In this document: piece by piece, positions 46,601-56,510 of the stretch
Numbering within the stretch: the stretch's first letter is position 1
Layout: each line of letters begins with the position of its first letter
Assembly: GCA_900312665.1 (NCBI GenBank)
Contig: ONZQ02000002.1
Location: 1,274,459-1,338,458 of the forward strand
DNA length: 64,000 nt
Source: Cephalotrichum gorgonifer
Lineage: Eukaryota; Ascomycota; Sordariomycetes; Microascales; Microascaceae
Direction: 5' to 3'
The notes under the pieces: model-generated
The model's input: the letters and a program-made list of their open reading frames with translations, nothing else
Database searches by the model: none
Told to the model about the DNA's origin: nothing
Program-made: the position numbers and the translations under genes

Positions 46601-49600
46601 CATTAAAATATCAACTAGAGTGTGCTATAGCCGAAGACAACGCTACTGAGGTTGAAGCCGTACTCGCTTCACATCCTGAGACCGCCGGCAAATACTTTCC
46701 TCTCCATACTGCAGCCCTCAAAGGCTCTCTGCAAACGGTCCAGGCCCTTGTCGGCCTGGGATACGACTCGAGTCAGCGCAACGGCAAAGACCGCACGCCG
46801 CTTCACATGGCCGCGCTTTGCGGAGACACGGAAGTCATCCGATACCTTTTAACAACAAAGCCCATATCGTACGAGGGGGAGGAGGAGGAGGAAAGGGATG
46901 TGGGCCTTAACCCCGCCTTGGATGCAACGGACAACAACAATCAAACGCCCCTGATACTCGCGACGAGGATGGGCCATGTCGAAGCCGCGGATCTCCTAGC
47001 CAGGTCAAGGTCGAGCCTAGCGTTGCGAGATAGGACGGGCAAGACTGCAGTGCATTATGCCGTTCTATCCTGTCCTCATGTCATCCAAGCCTTCTTGAAG
47101 ACAGATGAGGAGGCGGTATTTGTACGCGACGACCTTGGCTGCACTCCATTACATGTCGCTGCACGGCTGGGACACGGGGAGTCGGTGAATGCCCTCTTAG
47201 AGGCTGCTCACCGGTCGGGTCGCCATACGGACTTCGTCGAGGCCATTGACAGAAAGGGTAAGAGCGCCCTGCATCATGCCGGCGCCAACGGAGCCGTCGA
47301 GGTTGCAAGAATTCTTCTAGGCGAGGGGGCCATTGTGGAAGCTAGAGATTCCGACGGGAAGCTGGCGGCCGATCTAGCCGCAGAACATGGCCACTTGGAA
47401 ACGATGAAGGTTATAGCCGGCGAGGCCCTAGCCGGTGGTAACCAGTTGCTAGTAGCAGCCTCCGGGGCCGGGCAGCTACTAGTGGTCCGGTATCTCCTCC
47501 AGCACGGGGTGCCAGGGGATGGTGAAGGGGAGCAGGCGCGCCGGACGCCGATTTCGGCGGCCGCCGAAGAGGGCTGGCTCTCCGTCGTGCTCGCTTTACT
47601 TCAGTACGATATTCGGGTCAACCTAGTCGATTCCGATCGGCGGACCCCGCTTCACTACGCCGCGAGGAACGGGAGGCTGGAGGTGGGGACCGCGCTGCTT
47701 GCCCACAAGGTCGGGACAGATGCGGCTGCCAACGTCAACGCCCCAGACTACCGCCGCTACACGCCCTTACATCTAGCCGCCCGTCAAGGTCACGTCGAGT
47801 TCATAGAGCTCCTCCTAAAGGATCGGGGCGACGACATCGACAAGGAGGCCCGTTCCCGTGAAGGTGAGGCGCCTCTCCACGTGGCCGTGGGCCATCCGCG
47901 CGTGGTAGAGCTCCTCCTTGGGCTCGACGTCGTTATCGACAGTCGCGACGCCATGGGTGGGACCCCCCTCCACAGAGCCGTAATCGAAGGGCACGCTGAG
48001 TCTGCCTTGCTCCTCCTTGGGCAGGGTGCCGATATATCAGCTAAGGACGACAATGGAAACACGGCTCGCCAATACTCTATACGCAAAAATCTCGTAGCAG
48101 TTTTGGAGGAGAGTCATCGAAAGGAGCCAGCTATAAGCGTTGACTGGAGTGAACTAGAGCTAGCAGTCACGTCGTCGGCTTTGGACGTGCTCAAGTTCCT
48201 GGCCAGCAAGTGCCCGAACGCCACGACTATGGAGGACGGGGCAGGTCGTACCCTCCTCAGCCACGCAGCCCGGTGTGAATCGGCCGAGGTCGTGAGCTTT
48301 CTGCTCGATTCAGGGTCGGACGTGGACCACGCTGGCAGGTGGAAGAGAACTCCCTTACTCGAGACGGTGATGGCCGGCCAGCTGGAGATTGCGAAAATAT
48401 TGATCGAGCGTGGAGCTCAAGTCGACAAAGCAGACGAAGACGGCCTTACACCCTTGTACGCCGCCGCTGAGCGTGGCTCCAGCGAGCTGATCACCGCCAT
48501 TCTTGGAGCAGGGGCCGCAGTTGACGTGCGCACCGCCTCCGGCAAGACGCCTCTCTACATAGCCGCCTATAGAGGAAAGGTCGTAGCCGTTTCGGCACTC
48601 CTAGCGGCCGGCGCGGACCTCACGCTCGCCGACGCTGACGCCTGGACCCCGCTGCACGCGGCGGCAGACAACGTCGAGGTCTCGCAACTCCTCGCTGAGA
48701 AGGGGGCGGACGTCAACTGCAAGCAGGATAGCGGCCGTACGCCCTTGCACTTCGCGGCGTCCTGGGGCTATGCGGACGTCATGAAAGTGCTCCTCCAGAA
48801 CGGCGGCGATGTCAACGTGGAAGACGACGGCGGGGTGACGCCCTTCTTCGCGGCTGTGCTGAATGGGAATACGGGAGTTATCAGCACCATGCTAAGCCGC
48901 GAGGGTGACAACGTTGTGGACATAGACAAGCCGAACAGTCATGGGATGACTGCCCTGCACAAGGCGACAGAAGAAAACAAGCCAGATGTTCTCAGGATTC
49001 TCATCAGCCACGGTGCGGACATCACGGCTGAGACGCCTAATGGCAGCACGAGCCTTGATCTTGCGATCCACATGAACCGGTCAATGTGCGTGAGGGCGCT
49101 CCTAGAGATGCAGGATTCTCCCGATAGGGGCAACGAGACGGGGAAAGGCCGCTGGCCCATGGAGACCCTGGTGAAGATATACTGGAAGGCCATAACAGGA
49201 CTGAAGGTGGAGAGCGTTAAGGTCCTCCTGGAGGTTGAGCCGAGTTTACTGGATGAGGAGTCCGAGGACGGCTGGAACGGGCTTGAGACGTGTATGAAGA
49301 TCTCATCACCACAAGACCTTGTGGAAGAACTCGCCGATGTGTTCCTACACTCGGGCGTGGACCCCTTCAAACGGCGGCGGGAGGACCAGCCCTCTGCCTT
49401 TGAGCGCGGCATCGTATCCCGCGGCCGTGTGCGGAACAATTTATTAGGGGCATGTCTCAGGCAGATCCCCAAGGATCGCACTGAATGGCCTCTGCCATTT
49501 GAGGTGTTGCGGGTTGCGACCGAGTTGGACGATGACCAAGGTCTACTGAAGGGGCTTGGGCCAGACATTCAACGACTGGCTGGGCGCGTCGACCGGGATG

Positions 49601-51028
49601 GTTGGAGCCTCGACCATTTCCTTTACCAGGCCGCGCCGAGGCTGCGGTGGGAGCACAGCGGGCTAGCACTATCGCTCGCAGACCTAAAAACATCGCCCAG
49701 GCTTATCTGGCCCCCGTCTTGGCACACTCCCGAGGTAGAAGCGAGAGCTTGTATCTCAGAAGATGGACTCGAGGCCACATTCACTGGTAAGTTCGAGGGG
49801 GATGCGCAAGTCGCACTAGCCCCGGTGGATTCTCCGACATCGATTCCTTCTTCAGTCCCCCGACTCGTCTTCGCGCAGAGCTAACATGATGGGTCGCAGG
49901 CGCGAGTTCCAAGGTGGCGGATCTCATTATTTCCCTCAGGGCAGATTCCCCTCTACCCCCCCGGGACCTTGGAATACCGTACTTTGAAGTGTCCTTCAAA
50001 GCCAGCGCAGAAGAGCAATCACCAGAACCCGTGCCCACCCCTCCGGCGGCCTCGGACGCGACGGACCCGGAGGCCGAAGCTAAGCAGGCGGAACCCAACA
50101 CCGCTCCGGCAGCCGACGCGAGGCCCGAGACGTGCTTCTCCGTCGGCCTCGTGGGCGAGTTCACGGACCAGACCATGGCGCACCCGGGATGGTGGGCGTG
50201 GTCCGTTGGGTACCACGGGGACTCGGACGGCGGGCTCTTTGAGCAGAGCGGGGCGGCGTGGCGGACCGACGTTGCGAGCTACGGTCCCGGGCAGACCGTC
50301 GGCTGCGGGGTGGACTACGAGAGCAAGGAGTATTTCTTCACGTTAGACGGCGAAGTTGTCGCGCGTATGTGCCTCCCGTCCCCCTTTCTCAGCTCACCTT
50401 AATATTCGAAAGGGCATATCCTCTAGTCTTGGGTGTCGTTGAAAGCTAACCATGGTTCCTACGGGCAGGCCGACACTCTGACAGCCTGATCTTCCGAAAG
50501 CTATACCCCTGCGTCGGCCACTCAGGCGGGGGCGGCAGCGTCACGGCGAACTTCGGCGCGGCCAAGTTTGTCTGGCAAGACGCAGAGAAACTTCTCCAGC
50601 GAGAGAAAGCCCCGCCACAGCCGGGGATCAAGAGGACGGCGACTGCCGGCGGAAGGGATCGCTCGGGGGGAAGCCATGAGATAGAACGCAGTCGAAGTCG
50701 CGAGAGGCCCCGGAGCCGGACGCGGACGCGGACACGGGTGCGGAGTCGGAGTCGGAGTCGGAGTAGTGAGGAGTACTACGGGCTCGTGAGGAGACACTCG
50801 CGGACCGAGAAGACACGGAGTCGCAGTCGGCCGAGGAGGATAAAGGAGCGCCCCCTGGTGAAGAGGGTTTCGCGAGCCGGTCGGCAGGAGTACGTCTCAG
50901 CGGGAGGGAGCTCGCGAGAGGGTCTGTTGCGTCTTCGGGACCCCGAAGAGTACTATATAAGGAGGAGAGATTCGCAGGCTGGTCGGTCACGGAGTCGGTC
51001 TCGGAGTCGGTCTCGGGCGCGCCGTTGA
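43633..51028 (+). CDS. NLR-like STAND protein: hydrolase-like domain, P-loop NTPase, ankyrin repeats, SPRY, Arg/Ser tail
   Basis: Proposed exons: 43633-43685, 43775-44186, 44246 to about 44564-44655 (donor unresolved), about 44723/44745-49786, 49900-50364 and 50469-51028; about 2,300 residues. Exon 1 is weakest. The N-terminal domain resembles the SesB-type alpha/beta hydrolase of fungal NLRs (VVLAGHGLGGVIVKQ, FFTTPHR), but the nucleophile Ser is Gly. A break in frame (TAA at 44711 with a CTAAC branch) is best read as an intron. Next come a Walker A (GTAGLGKS, about 44938-44961) and a Walker B-like FLIVIYDWE, then an acidic linker, about 24 diverged ankyrin repeats (46690-49125), a SPRY domain (WWAWSVGYHGD, GCGVDY, YFFTLDG, ANFGAAKFVW) and an Arg/Ser-dipeptide tail. 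Such proteins are intracellular receptors that oligomerise on ligand binding and trigger incompatibility or defence. Ligand unknown. Confidence 0.78.
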
Positions 51029-51480
51029 GGATTTGTACAGACTAGGTTTGCAGATACGAAGAGATTTTGAAGACGACAGCAGCTTTTCTTGCCTCACGTT
51101 GCCCGCCGCGGACCGTGAATATGTCATGCATGCGTCTTTATATCTACTGTTCACCTATGTGTGTAGATCCCATCTATGCCGTTCATGAAAAGAGCTTCGC
51201 TTGACCTGCGATGGATTGCAAAGCAGGACCCTCCCGCTGAACTGAGGGCTCGGCCACCCTCTTCTTGCTCCGTTATCGTACAGCCTACCTCCGTTCGAAG
51301 TGTCTTTCTCCTCGGCAAATATGTGAAAGCGACCCCAACGAGACCACCAAAGTGGCGGCAGCAGCGCCTTACCAACCCAGCCATTCCGGGAAACGGGCCC
51401 TCGACACCCGGTAGGGGGTCAGCCAACCCAAGCCCCCCTTTCAGCTATCGCGCATGAAATCCAACCCTCTCTCCCAGCCC
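51029..51480. other. Intergenic, convergent 3' flanks
   Basis: About 450 bases between the convergent stops of the NLR-like gene and clpP. Nothing recognisable. Confidence 0.4.
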
Positions 51481-52553
51481 TTACTCCCCCTTTCCCTTGT
51501 CCTTCCCCGCCTCCCCCTCCCCCTCTTTCTGCACATCCCTCTTCATCAAGATCTCATCAATGATTCCCAGCTCCTTCGCCTCCTCAGCGGTAAGATATTT
51601 ATCCCTCTCCATCAGCTCCGCCACCATCTCCTTGTTGAACTTGTCCCCCCCGAGCGCCTTGTTCACGTGCCGCCGGTAGATCTCGTTCACCTGCTCCCGT
51701 ATCCGCTGGATCTGGGTTGCGTAGATGAGTATGTCGGATGCCTGGCCCTGCGTTCCGCCGAGGGGCTGGTGGATCATGATGGAGCTGTGCGGGAGGGCAA
51801 AGCGCTTGCCGGCCTCTCCGCCGACAAGGAGAAGGGCAGCCATGGAGGAAGCGGCGCCGATGCAGACGGTCGATACTGGGGGGCGGATGTAGGACATTGT
51901 GTCGTAGATGGCGAGGCCTGAATGGGGTGCATTAGCGAGGAGGCGCAAGGGGTGACGTGGGTTGAGTGGTGGGAGAGGTGGGAGAGGGGACCAAGAGAGG
52001 TACGGCCAGGGGACTCACCAGAAGATATCATGCCGCCAGGAGAGTTGATGTACATGGTGATGGGCTTGTCAGGGTTCTCGGCCTCAAGCCAGAGCAGCTG
52101 TGACACGATCGACGCCGAGGTGTTGTCATCTATAGACCCGTAAAGGCATACTATTCGTTCCTGGAAGGTTTCAAAGTCAGTCTTGGCATGTTGTTCTAAG
52201 ATGCAACGGCCAACATACTTGTAGAAGCTTAGAGAAGATGTCGGCTATAGGAGTCAGAGTCAGATTCGTAGAGGTAAGAGGAGAACGGGGGTACGGAGGG
52301 GCACGAACATGTCCTCCAGCCGCCGGACTATTTCGCAGTTAGCATACGGTGTATAGCGCAGTACCTTCACGATACGGGGAGTGTGGAAACATACAGTGAC
52401 TTCTGTGATGTACGGGATCGGGATACCGCTCGCGCCCGGGCTGCTCGAGTGGATCTGGCGCTGGGTCGGGATCGAGATCGGGATCGGGGAGGTGGCTAGG
52501 AACCGCGGGCGGAGGATGCGCGCGGCGCGGGGGACGGCGCGATGGAGGCTCAT
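51481..52553 (-). CDS. clpP: Mitochondrial ATP-dependent Clp protease proteolytic subunit
   Basis: Five exons by my reading: 52553-52395, 52327-52309 (19 bases), 52244-52219 (26 bases), 52160-52019 and 51917-51481; 260 residues. All phases agree and the product aligns throughout with ClpP. The Arg/Ser-rich N-terminus (about 40 residues) is a mitochondrial targeting sequence. Core motifs follow: GGWRTSDIFSKLLQERIV, GSIDD, MYINSPGG, GLAIYDTM, nucleophile Ser in GAASSMA, His in MIHQPLGG, and Asp in the MERDKY stretch. ClpP forms a double heptameric ring that degrades proteins fed by ClpX in the matrix. It is present in Podospora and Neurospora but absent from baker's yeast. A Lys/Glu/Gly-rich tail ends the protein. 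Two very small internal exons make this gene easy to mis-annotate. Confidence 0.93.
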
Positions 52554-52920
52554 TTCGTCCAAACACTATGCCAGGTTCGGCGGCTGTGTCGTGTCGTGAA
52601 TTGGACAGCGAGGTGGGAGGGAGGGAGGTAGGCGGGCGGAAGGCTGAGTATTGCTTGGAGCTCTTGGTTCTTGGTGGGACGAGGAGTTGAGCTTGGCGGT
52701 GGAAGTGGAAGCATGAGCTCCAGGAACGACCCAAATGCCAATCCTCGAGCTAAAGTTGCACGGACCACACCGCAGTCCCACCTCACCCCACCGAAATCGA
52801 CGCCTGTACTAAAGTTATACTTGTATCCATACCTGTTCGGTGGATCGCGCATGGCCGCCCTCACCTCACCATCCAGCGAACACCCGGCGGTCGGCAGTCG
52901 CTCGTGATCGCAATCACACA
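52554..52920. promoter_or_regulatory. Divergent promoter shared by clpP and a second mitochondrial-type gene
   Basis: 367 bases between the two start codons. Both products appear to go to mitochondria, so shared control would make sense. No individual site is claimed. Confidence 0.5.
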
Positions 52921-54170
52921 ATGCGCCCAAGCATCCGGCTACGACCCTCCCGGAATGGCCGTCCCTACACCACCGGCCCCCAGCGCGGCCGCACGCCCGT
53001 CCTCAAGGCCGTCCAGGACGCCCTCCGCGAGGACGAGCAGAGCGGCGTGCTGAAGGTCGACTCCTCGAACAAGACCGTGTCCACGCCCTCGGCGTCGCTG
53101 CCCCTCTCGCCCATAATGGACCCGGACTTCCTATCGGCTGCGCAGAGGTTCCGGACGCCCAAGGCGAAGCCTTCGGCGCAGCCTGTGGGGAGGTTCAGGA
53201 AACTGTTGGCGAAGAACATATATGGTTCGTTGCTCGCGCCCCGTCTACGCTCCCCTTTCCAGTCGGCACTTTTGCTGTTGATGTTTCTGCGGGTGGTTCT
53301 TGGGGAGGGGATGTGTAGATTGGTGAATTATCGGCTAACCGATAGACAGCCCAGTCCCTCGCGACGCCTATCCGCTCCTGTGCCATAACCCGCGCCCGCC
53401 TTCCGAGCTCCCACCTCCAAAAGTTCCGGCCGGTCATCAACCCATCCTCCGACAACGCCTGGTGGATGCCCGCCGACCTCGTCTCCTCGGAAGCAACCGC
53501 GGAAACCACAACGGCCTCCGCCGCCCGCGCTGAGGGGGTCGGAATCGGAATACAGCCTTCGAGCCGGGGCCCCGGCGCCTACGTCCTCCTTGAGGAATCC
53601 GTCCTCTCCACAGACCAGGATAAACCGGCGAAAAGGGTCGGCGTGTCGAGGCGTCTCATGGGGGCGCGCGGGTGGCGGACCGCGAAGCTGCCGGGCGGTC
53701 AGCTGGCTGTCTGGAGGGAGGGAATGGGGGGTGCTGTTCTAGACATGCTTAGAAACAGCGTCGTCTCGGAGCTGCTGGAGCTGGCGCAGGAGGTGGAGGA
53801 AGAGGGGAAGGAGTACCTCCTGCCAATGCAGAGCTGGGAGGATGCGGGGGATATGAAGTTTAGGGGCTGCGTCCTCTGGAGTTCACCGCAAGAGACGCCT
53901 CCGGGGGGGGCGGAGGGCGAGGGCGAGGGCGAGGGCGCGCCCGGGCAGTACGCGACACTGGACCTAGACGTGCAGTACGGCTCCAAGGTCCCTGTCCACA
54001 ACCTCCACCGCGTCCTTGGGGACGAACATCTCAATAGGCTACGGAGCGAGTCGGCCACCTTCAGGGATAACAACATGGTGATGCTCGCACGGGTGAGGAC
54101 GATGAAGACGCAGGCCAAGCTTTGGAAGATTCAGGGGTATCTGGCGAGGAGCCAGACCAAGTCCGGGTGA
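52921..54170 (+). CDS. Probable mitochondrial protein of unknown function
   Basis: Two exons by my reading: 52921-53224 and 53350-54170, 374 residues. The intron (GTTCGT donor, GCTAACC branch, GACAG acceptor) joins KNIY to AQSLATPIRSCAITRARLP in frame; the alternative acceptor four bases upstream breaks the frame. The N-terminus (MRPSIRLRPSRNGRPYTTG) is basic, hydroxylated and free of acidic residues, as in mitochondrial targeting peptides. The ATPIRxCxxTxxRLP stretch followed by WWMPADL looks strongly conserved, and I associate it with a fungal mitochondrial family I cannot name with confidence. The C-terminal part has a short EGEGEGE run and ends in a basic helix. Divergent pairing with clpP supports a mitochondrial role. 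Confidence 0.7.
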
Positions 54171-54751
54171 GGGCTCTGGCAGAACCAGCCTTGGGCAATG
54201 GCGCCATGTAAAATGTAAAGTACTATGTACGGATAGAAAGGATAGATCGATACCCGTTGAATACGCCGTGTGCGTTTATTGGAGCTTGTGGGCTTATAGT
54301 TGGGACCAGACCGGGACCGGGACCGGAACCGGAAGATTGATAAGATTGATGGAGAACAAGCGCCCACTCGGGAGTCAAGCGGCCCTGTGATTGTCATTCA
54401 GATCTTCCAGGAAAAGGCAGAATACAACCCCTCTGTCAACAACCCAACGACAGAACGGCAGCTCTTGCTGGCATATTTCGCTGTCCTGGATCCATAAGCG
54501 CTACCACGCCTACATTGGTTACATATTGTATAATTTCTAACTGTTTTATCCCCCTCCCCCTCCCCCCCACCCTCATCCGGTACCCCCACCAAGAACCCCG
54601 AAATTCACATCATCTCACTCACATATCCGCTCATCAACCTCAAGATAGGTCCTCATTCGTCAAACTCGCCCTCATTCTCACACCCGCCCCAAACCACACA
54701 TCCTCTCTCCAAACCTACCCCCCCTTCCCCCGGCAACCGGAAAAAAAAGAC
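54171..54751. other. Intergenic, promoter of the thioesterase gene
   Basis: About 580 bases. A C- and CCCT-rich pyrimidine stretch at about 54545-54740 precedes the start codon, as in many fungal 5' leaders. No gene seen. Confidence 0.4.
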
Positions 54752-55546
54752 ATGGATGGCGAAAACCCCGAGATCGTTCAACCGCCGTCACCAAGCCATC
54801 CACCCTCCGCCATCCCGCTCATCCTCGTCCACGATGGCGGAGGCACCACCTTCGCCTACCACTGCCTTCCCGACCTCTCCCGCCCCGTCTACGGCATCTT
54901 CAACCCGCGCTTCGACACCGGCGGCGTCTGGGAGGGCGGTATACGGGAGATGGCCGCGCTCTACGCCTCCATGATCCGGTCGCTCGTCTCGTCGGCCTCT
55001 TTCCCGCGCCGCCACCTAACTCGAGCCTACGGGCACAGCAGCGGGGGAGCGATACTCCTCGGAGGCTGGTCCCTGGGCGGCGCCCTCTCCCTCGAGATCA
55101 CCAGCCTCCTCGGCCCCATGGTGAAGGGCATAATCATCATCGACACGCCCTACCCTCGCGCCCCTTCCGCCTCCGCACCCCCGCTCTACAGGACTCTGGC
55201 TCCGCTCTCGCCAGACGCGACGAGGAGCCAACGGCGCGCGAGGGAGTGCATCAAGAATGCCCCGGCCCTCCTCAGGGGCTGGACGCCCCCAGACGAGGAG
55301 TCGCCGCCTGCCATCTTGATCAAGGCGAGGGAAGCGGTGCCCGTTTGGGCTCCGGAGGACGGAAAGGTCAGTCCCGTTGACGTGTCTAGGGTGGATGACT
55401 TTCTGGGCTGGAAGGGCTACGCGGGTGGCAGGGTGAGGTCCGTTACCGCGGTGAGCGGCCACCACTTTAACATTTTTGAGTGGGAGAATATTGATGAGAC
55501 CGGGCGTGCTATTGAGGCGGCGTGTTGGGCGTTGGAGAGGGGGTAG
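54752..55546 (+). CDS. Stand-alone thioesterase-domain protein (alpha/beta hydrolase)
   Basis: 264 residues starting MDGENPEIV; the open frame extends upstream, but that part is low-complexity leader. The fold is that of the thioesterase domains of polyketide and non-ribosomal peptide synthetases: LILVHDGGGTTFAY (oxyanion region) near residue 25, nucleophile Ser about 107 in GGWSLGGAL, and a catalytic His near residue 236 in SGHHFNIF. A second GxSxG-like sequence (GHSSGG) lies about ten residues before the nucleophile and may be fortuitous. These enzymes release or edit acyl chains held on carrier proteins. No synthase or carrier lies nearby, so it probably works in trans or in another context. 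No signal peptide. Confidence 0.83.
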   Translation: MDGENPEIVQPPSPSHPPSAIPLILVHDGGGTTFAYHCLPDLSRPVYGIFNPRFDTGGVWEGGIREMAALYASMIRSLVSSASFPRRHLTRAYGHSSGGAILLGGWSLGGALSLEITSLLGPMVKGIIIIDTPYPRAPSASAPPLYRTLAPLSPDATRSQRRARECIKNAPALLRGWTPPDEESPPAILIKAREAVPVWAPEDGKVSPVDVSRVDDFLGWKGYAGGRVRSVTAVSGHHFNIFEWENIDETGRAIEAACWALERG

Positions 55547-56510
55547 GTTCATGCGAGGGCATGCCCTGGTCTAGTCTGGGGGAAGAAACACTCGATGAAG
55601 TCTGGGGAGGGATGGATGGAGACAGGGACATTGAGAGGATAGACTTGATGGGTTTTCTTTTCATTAAGAAGTGCGGTCGCATTGGATCCGGAAGACGGAG
55701 CGGTCCCCATGAAGTGAAGGGCAGGAGCTAGAGGAGGGGGAGGGATCCCTAGAGATATATAGGCGCCTAGGCAACATAAACCGACCCAGCACTCCCCACC
55801 GCCTTTTCTCCTCCGGCACGGTCGAAACCCCAAAGGGGTTGCCAGTCCGATACACACGCCAGAGGCTACAGATGCACAAAGACAGAGACATGACACCCAG
55901 TCTCCTCAGCCCTTGGCCTCCTGACACAAACGACACCGCTCATGATACACGAGGAAGATGAGCCAGAGACTAGATGAGAAGATGAGAAGTCCGAGCATAA
56001 GTCCGAGATATCGCAGGGATACAGGTCTCGCCATAGAAAGGGTCTGAAAGCAGAGTGCCTTCATCGACATTGAATAGATTCGAGCTAGAGCCCGGTGGCG
56101 GGCTGGTTGGATAACGATACCATAGAATCAATGAATCACTATTACCATGTCCCTTGTTACAGCCTCTCCTGGGTTTACTAGATAGATACACCGAGGCATA
56201 GGCAAGAAGAACACGATCAAGTACCAAACTTTTGCATTTCTCTATCGGACGCTGGACGTATCTACGCTTAGACCTCCAACCCCCGTATCAACCCTATTCC
56301 CAGGACCAATCCCACCGCTACGGACGTAAGCTAGACCACAAGCTGGCCGGGGCTCAAAATCCAATCAGCCCGAGAACCAGAGCAGGGCCGCTAGACCCAC
56401 AGAATCTATAGACAGAGACAAGAGGCATGGAAAAGGCGTCAACAAGGAAAAGGAGGCAGCAACATGCCGAGAAAGGGTAGACAGAAGGAGAGGGGGACCG
56501 CGCACGGGAA
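55547..56510. other. Intergenic, convergent 3' flanks
   Basis: About 960 bases between the stops of the thioesterase and AcrB genes. Nothing recognisable; presumably 3' untranslated regions. Confidence 0.4.

Noticed and set aside
48939..49568. 209-codon minus-strand frame inside the NLR-like gene
   Set aside because: Shadow of the ankyrin and post-ankyrin coding sequence; Ser/Arg-rich and without any motif.
54752..55546. Secondary-metabolite gene cluster around the thioesterase
   Set aside because: No synthase, cyclase, P450 or methyltransferase lies nearby; the neighbours are mitochondrial and ubiquitination-related genes.
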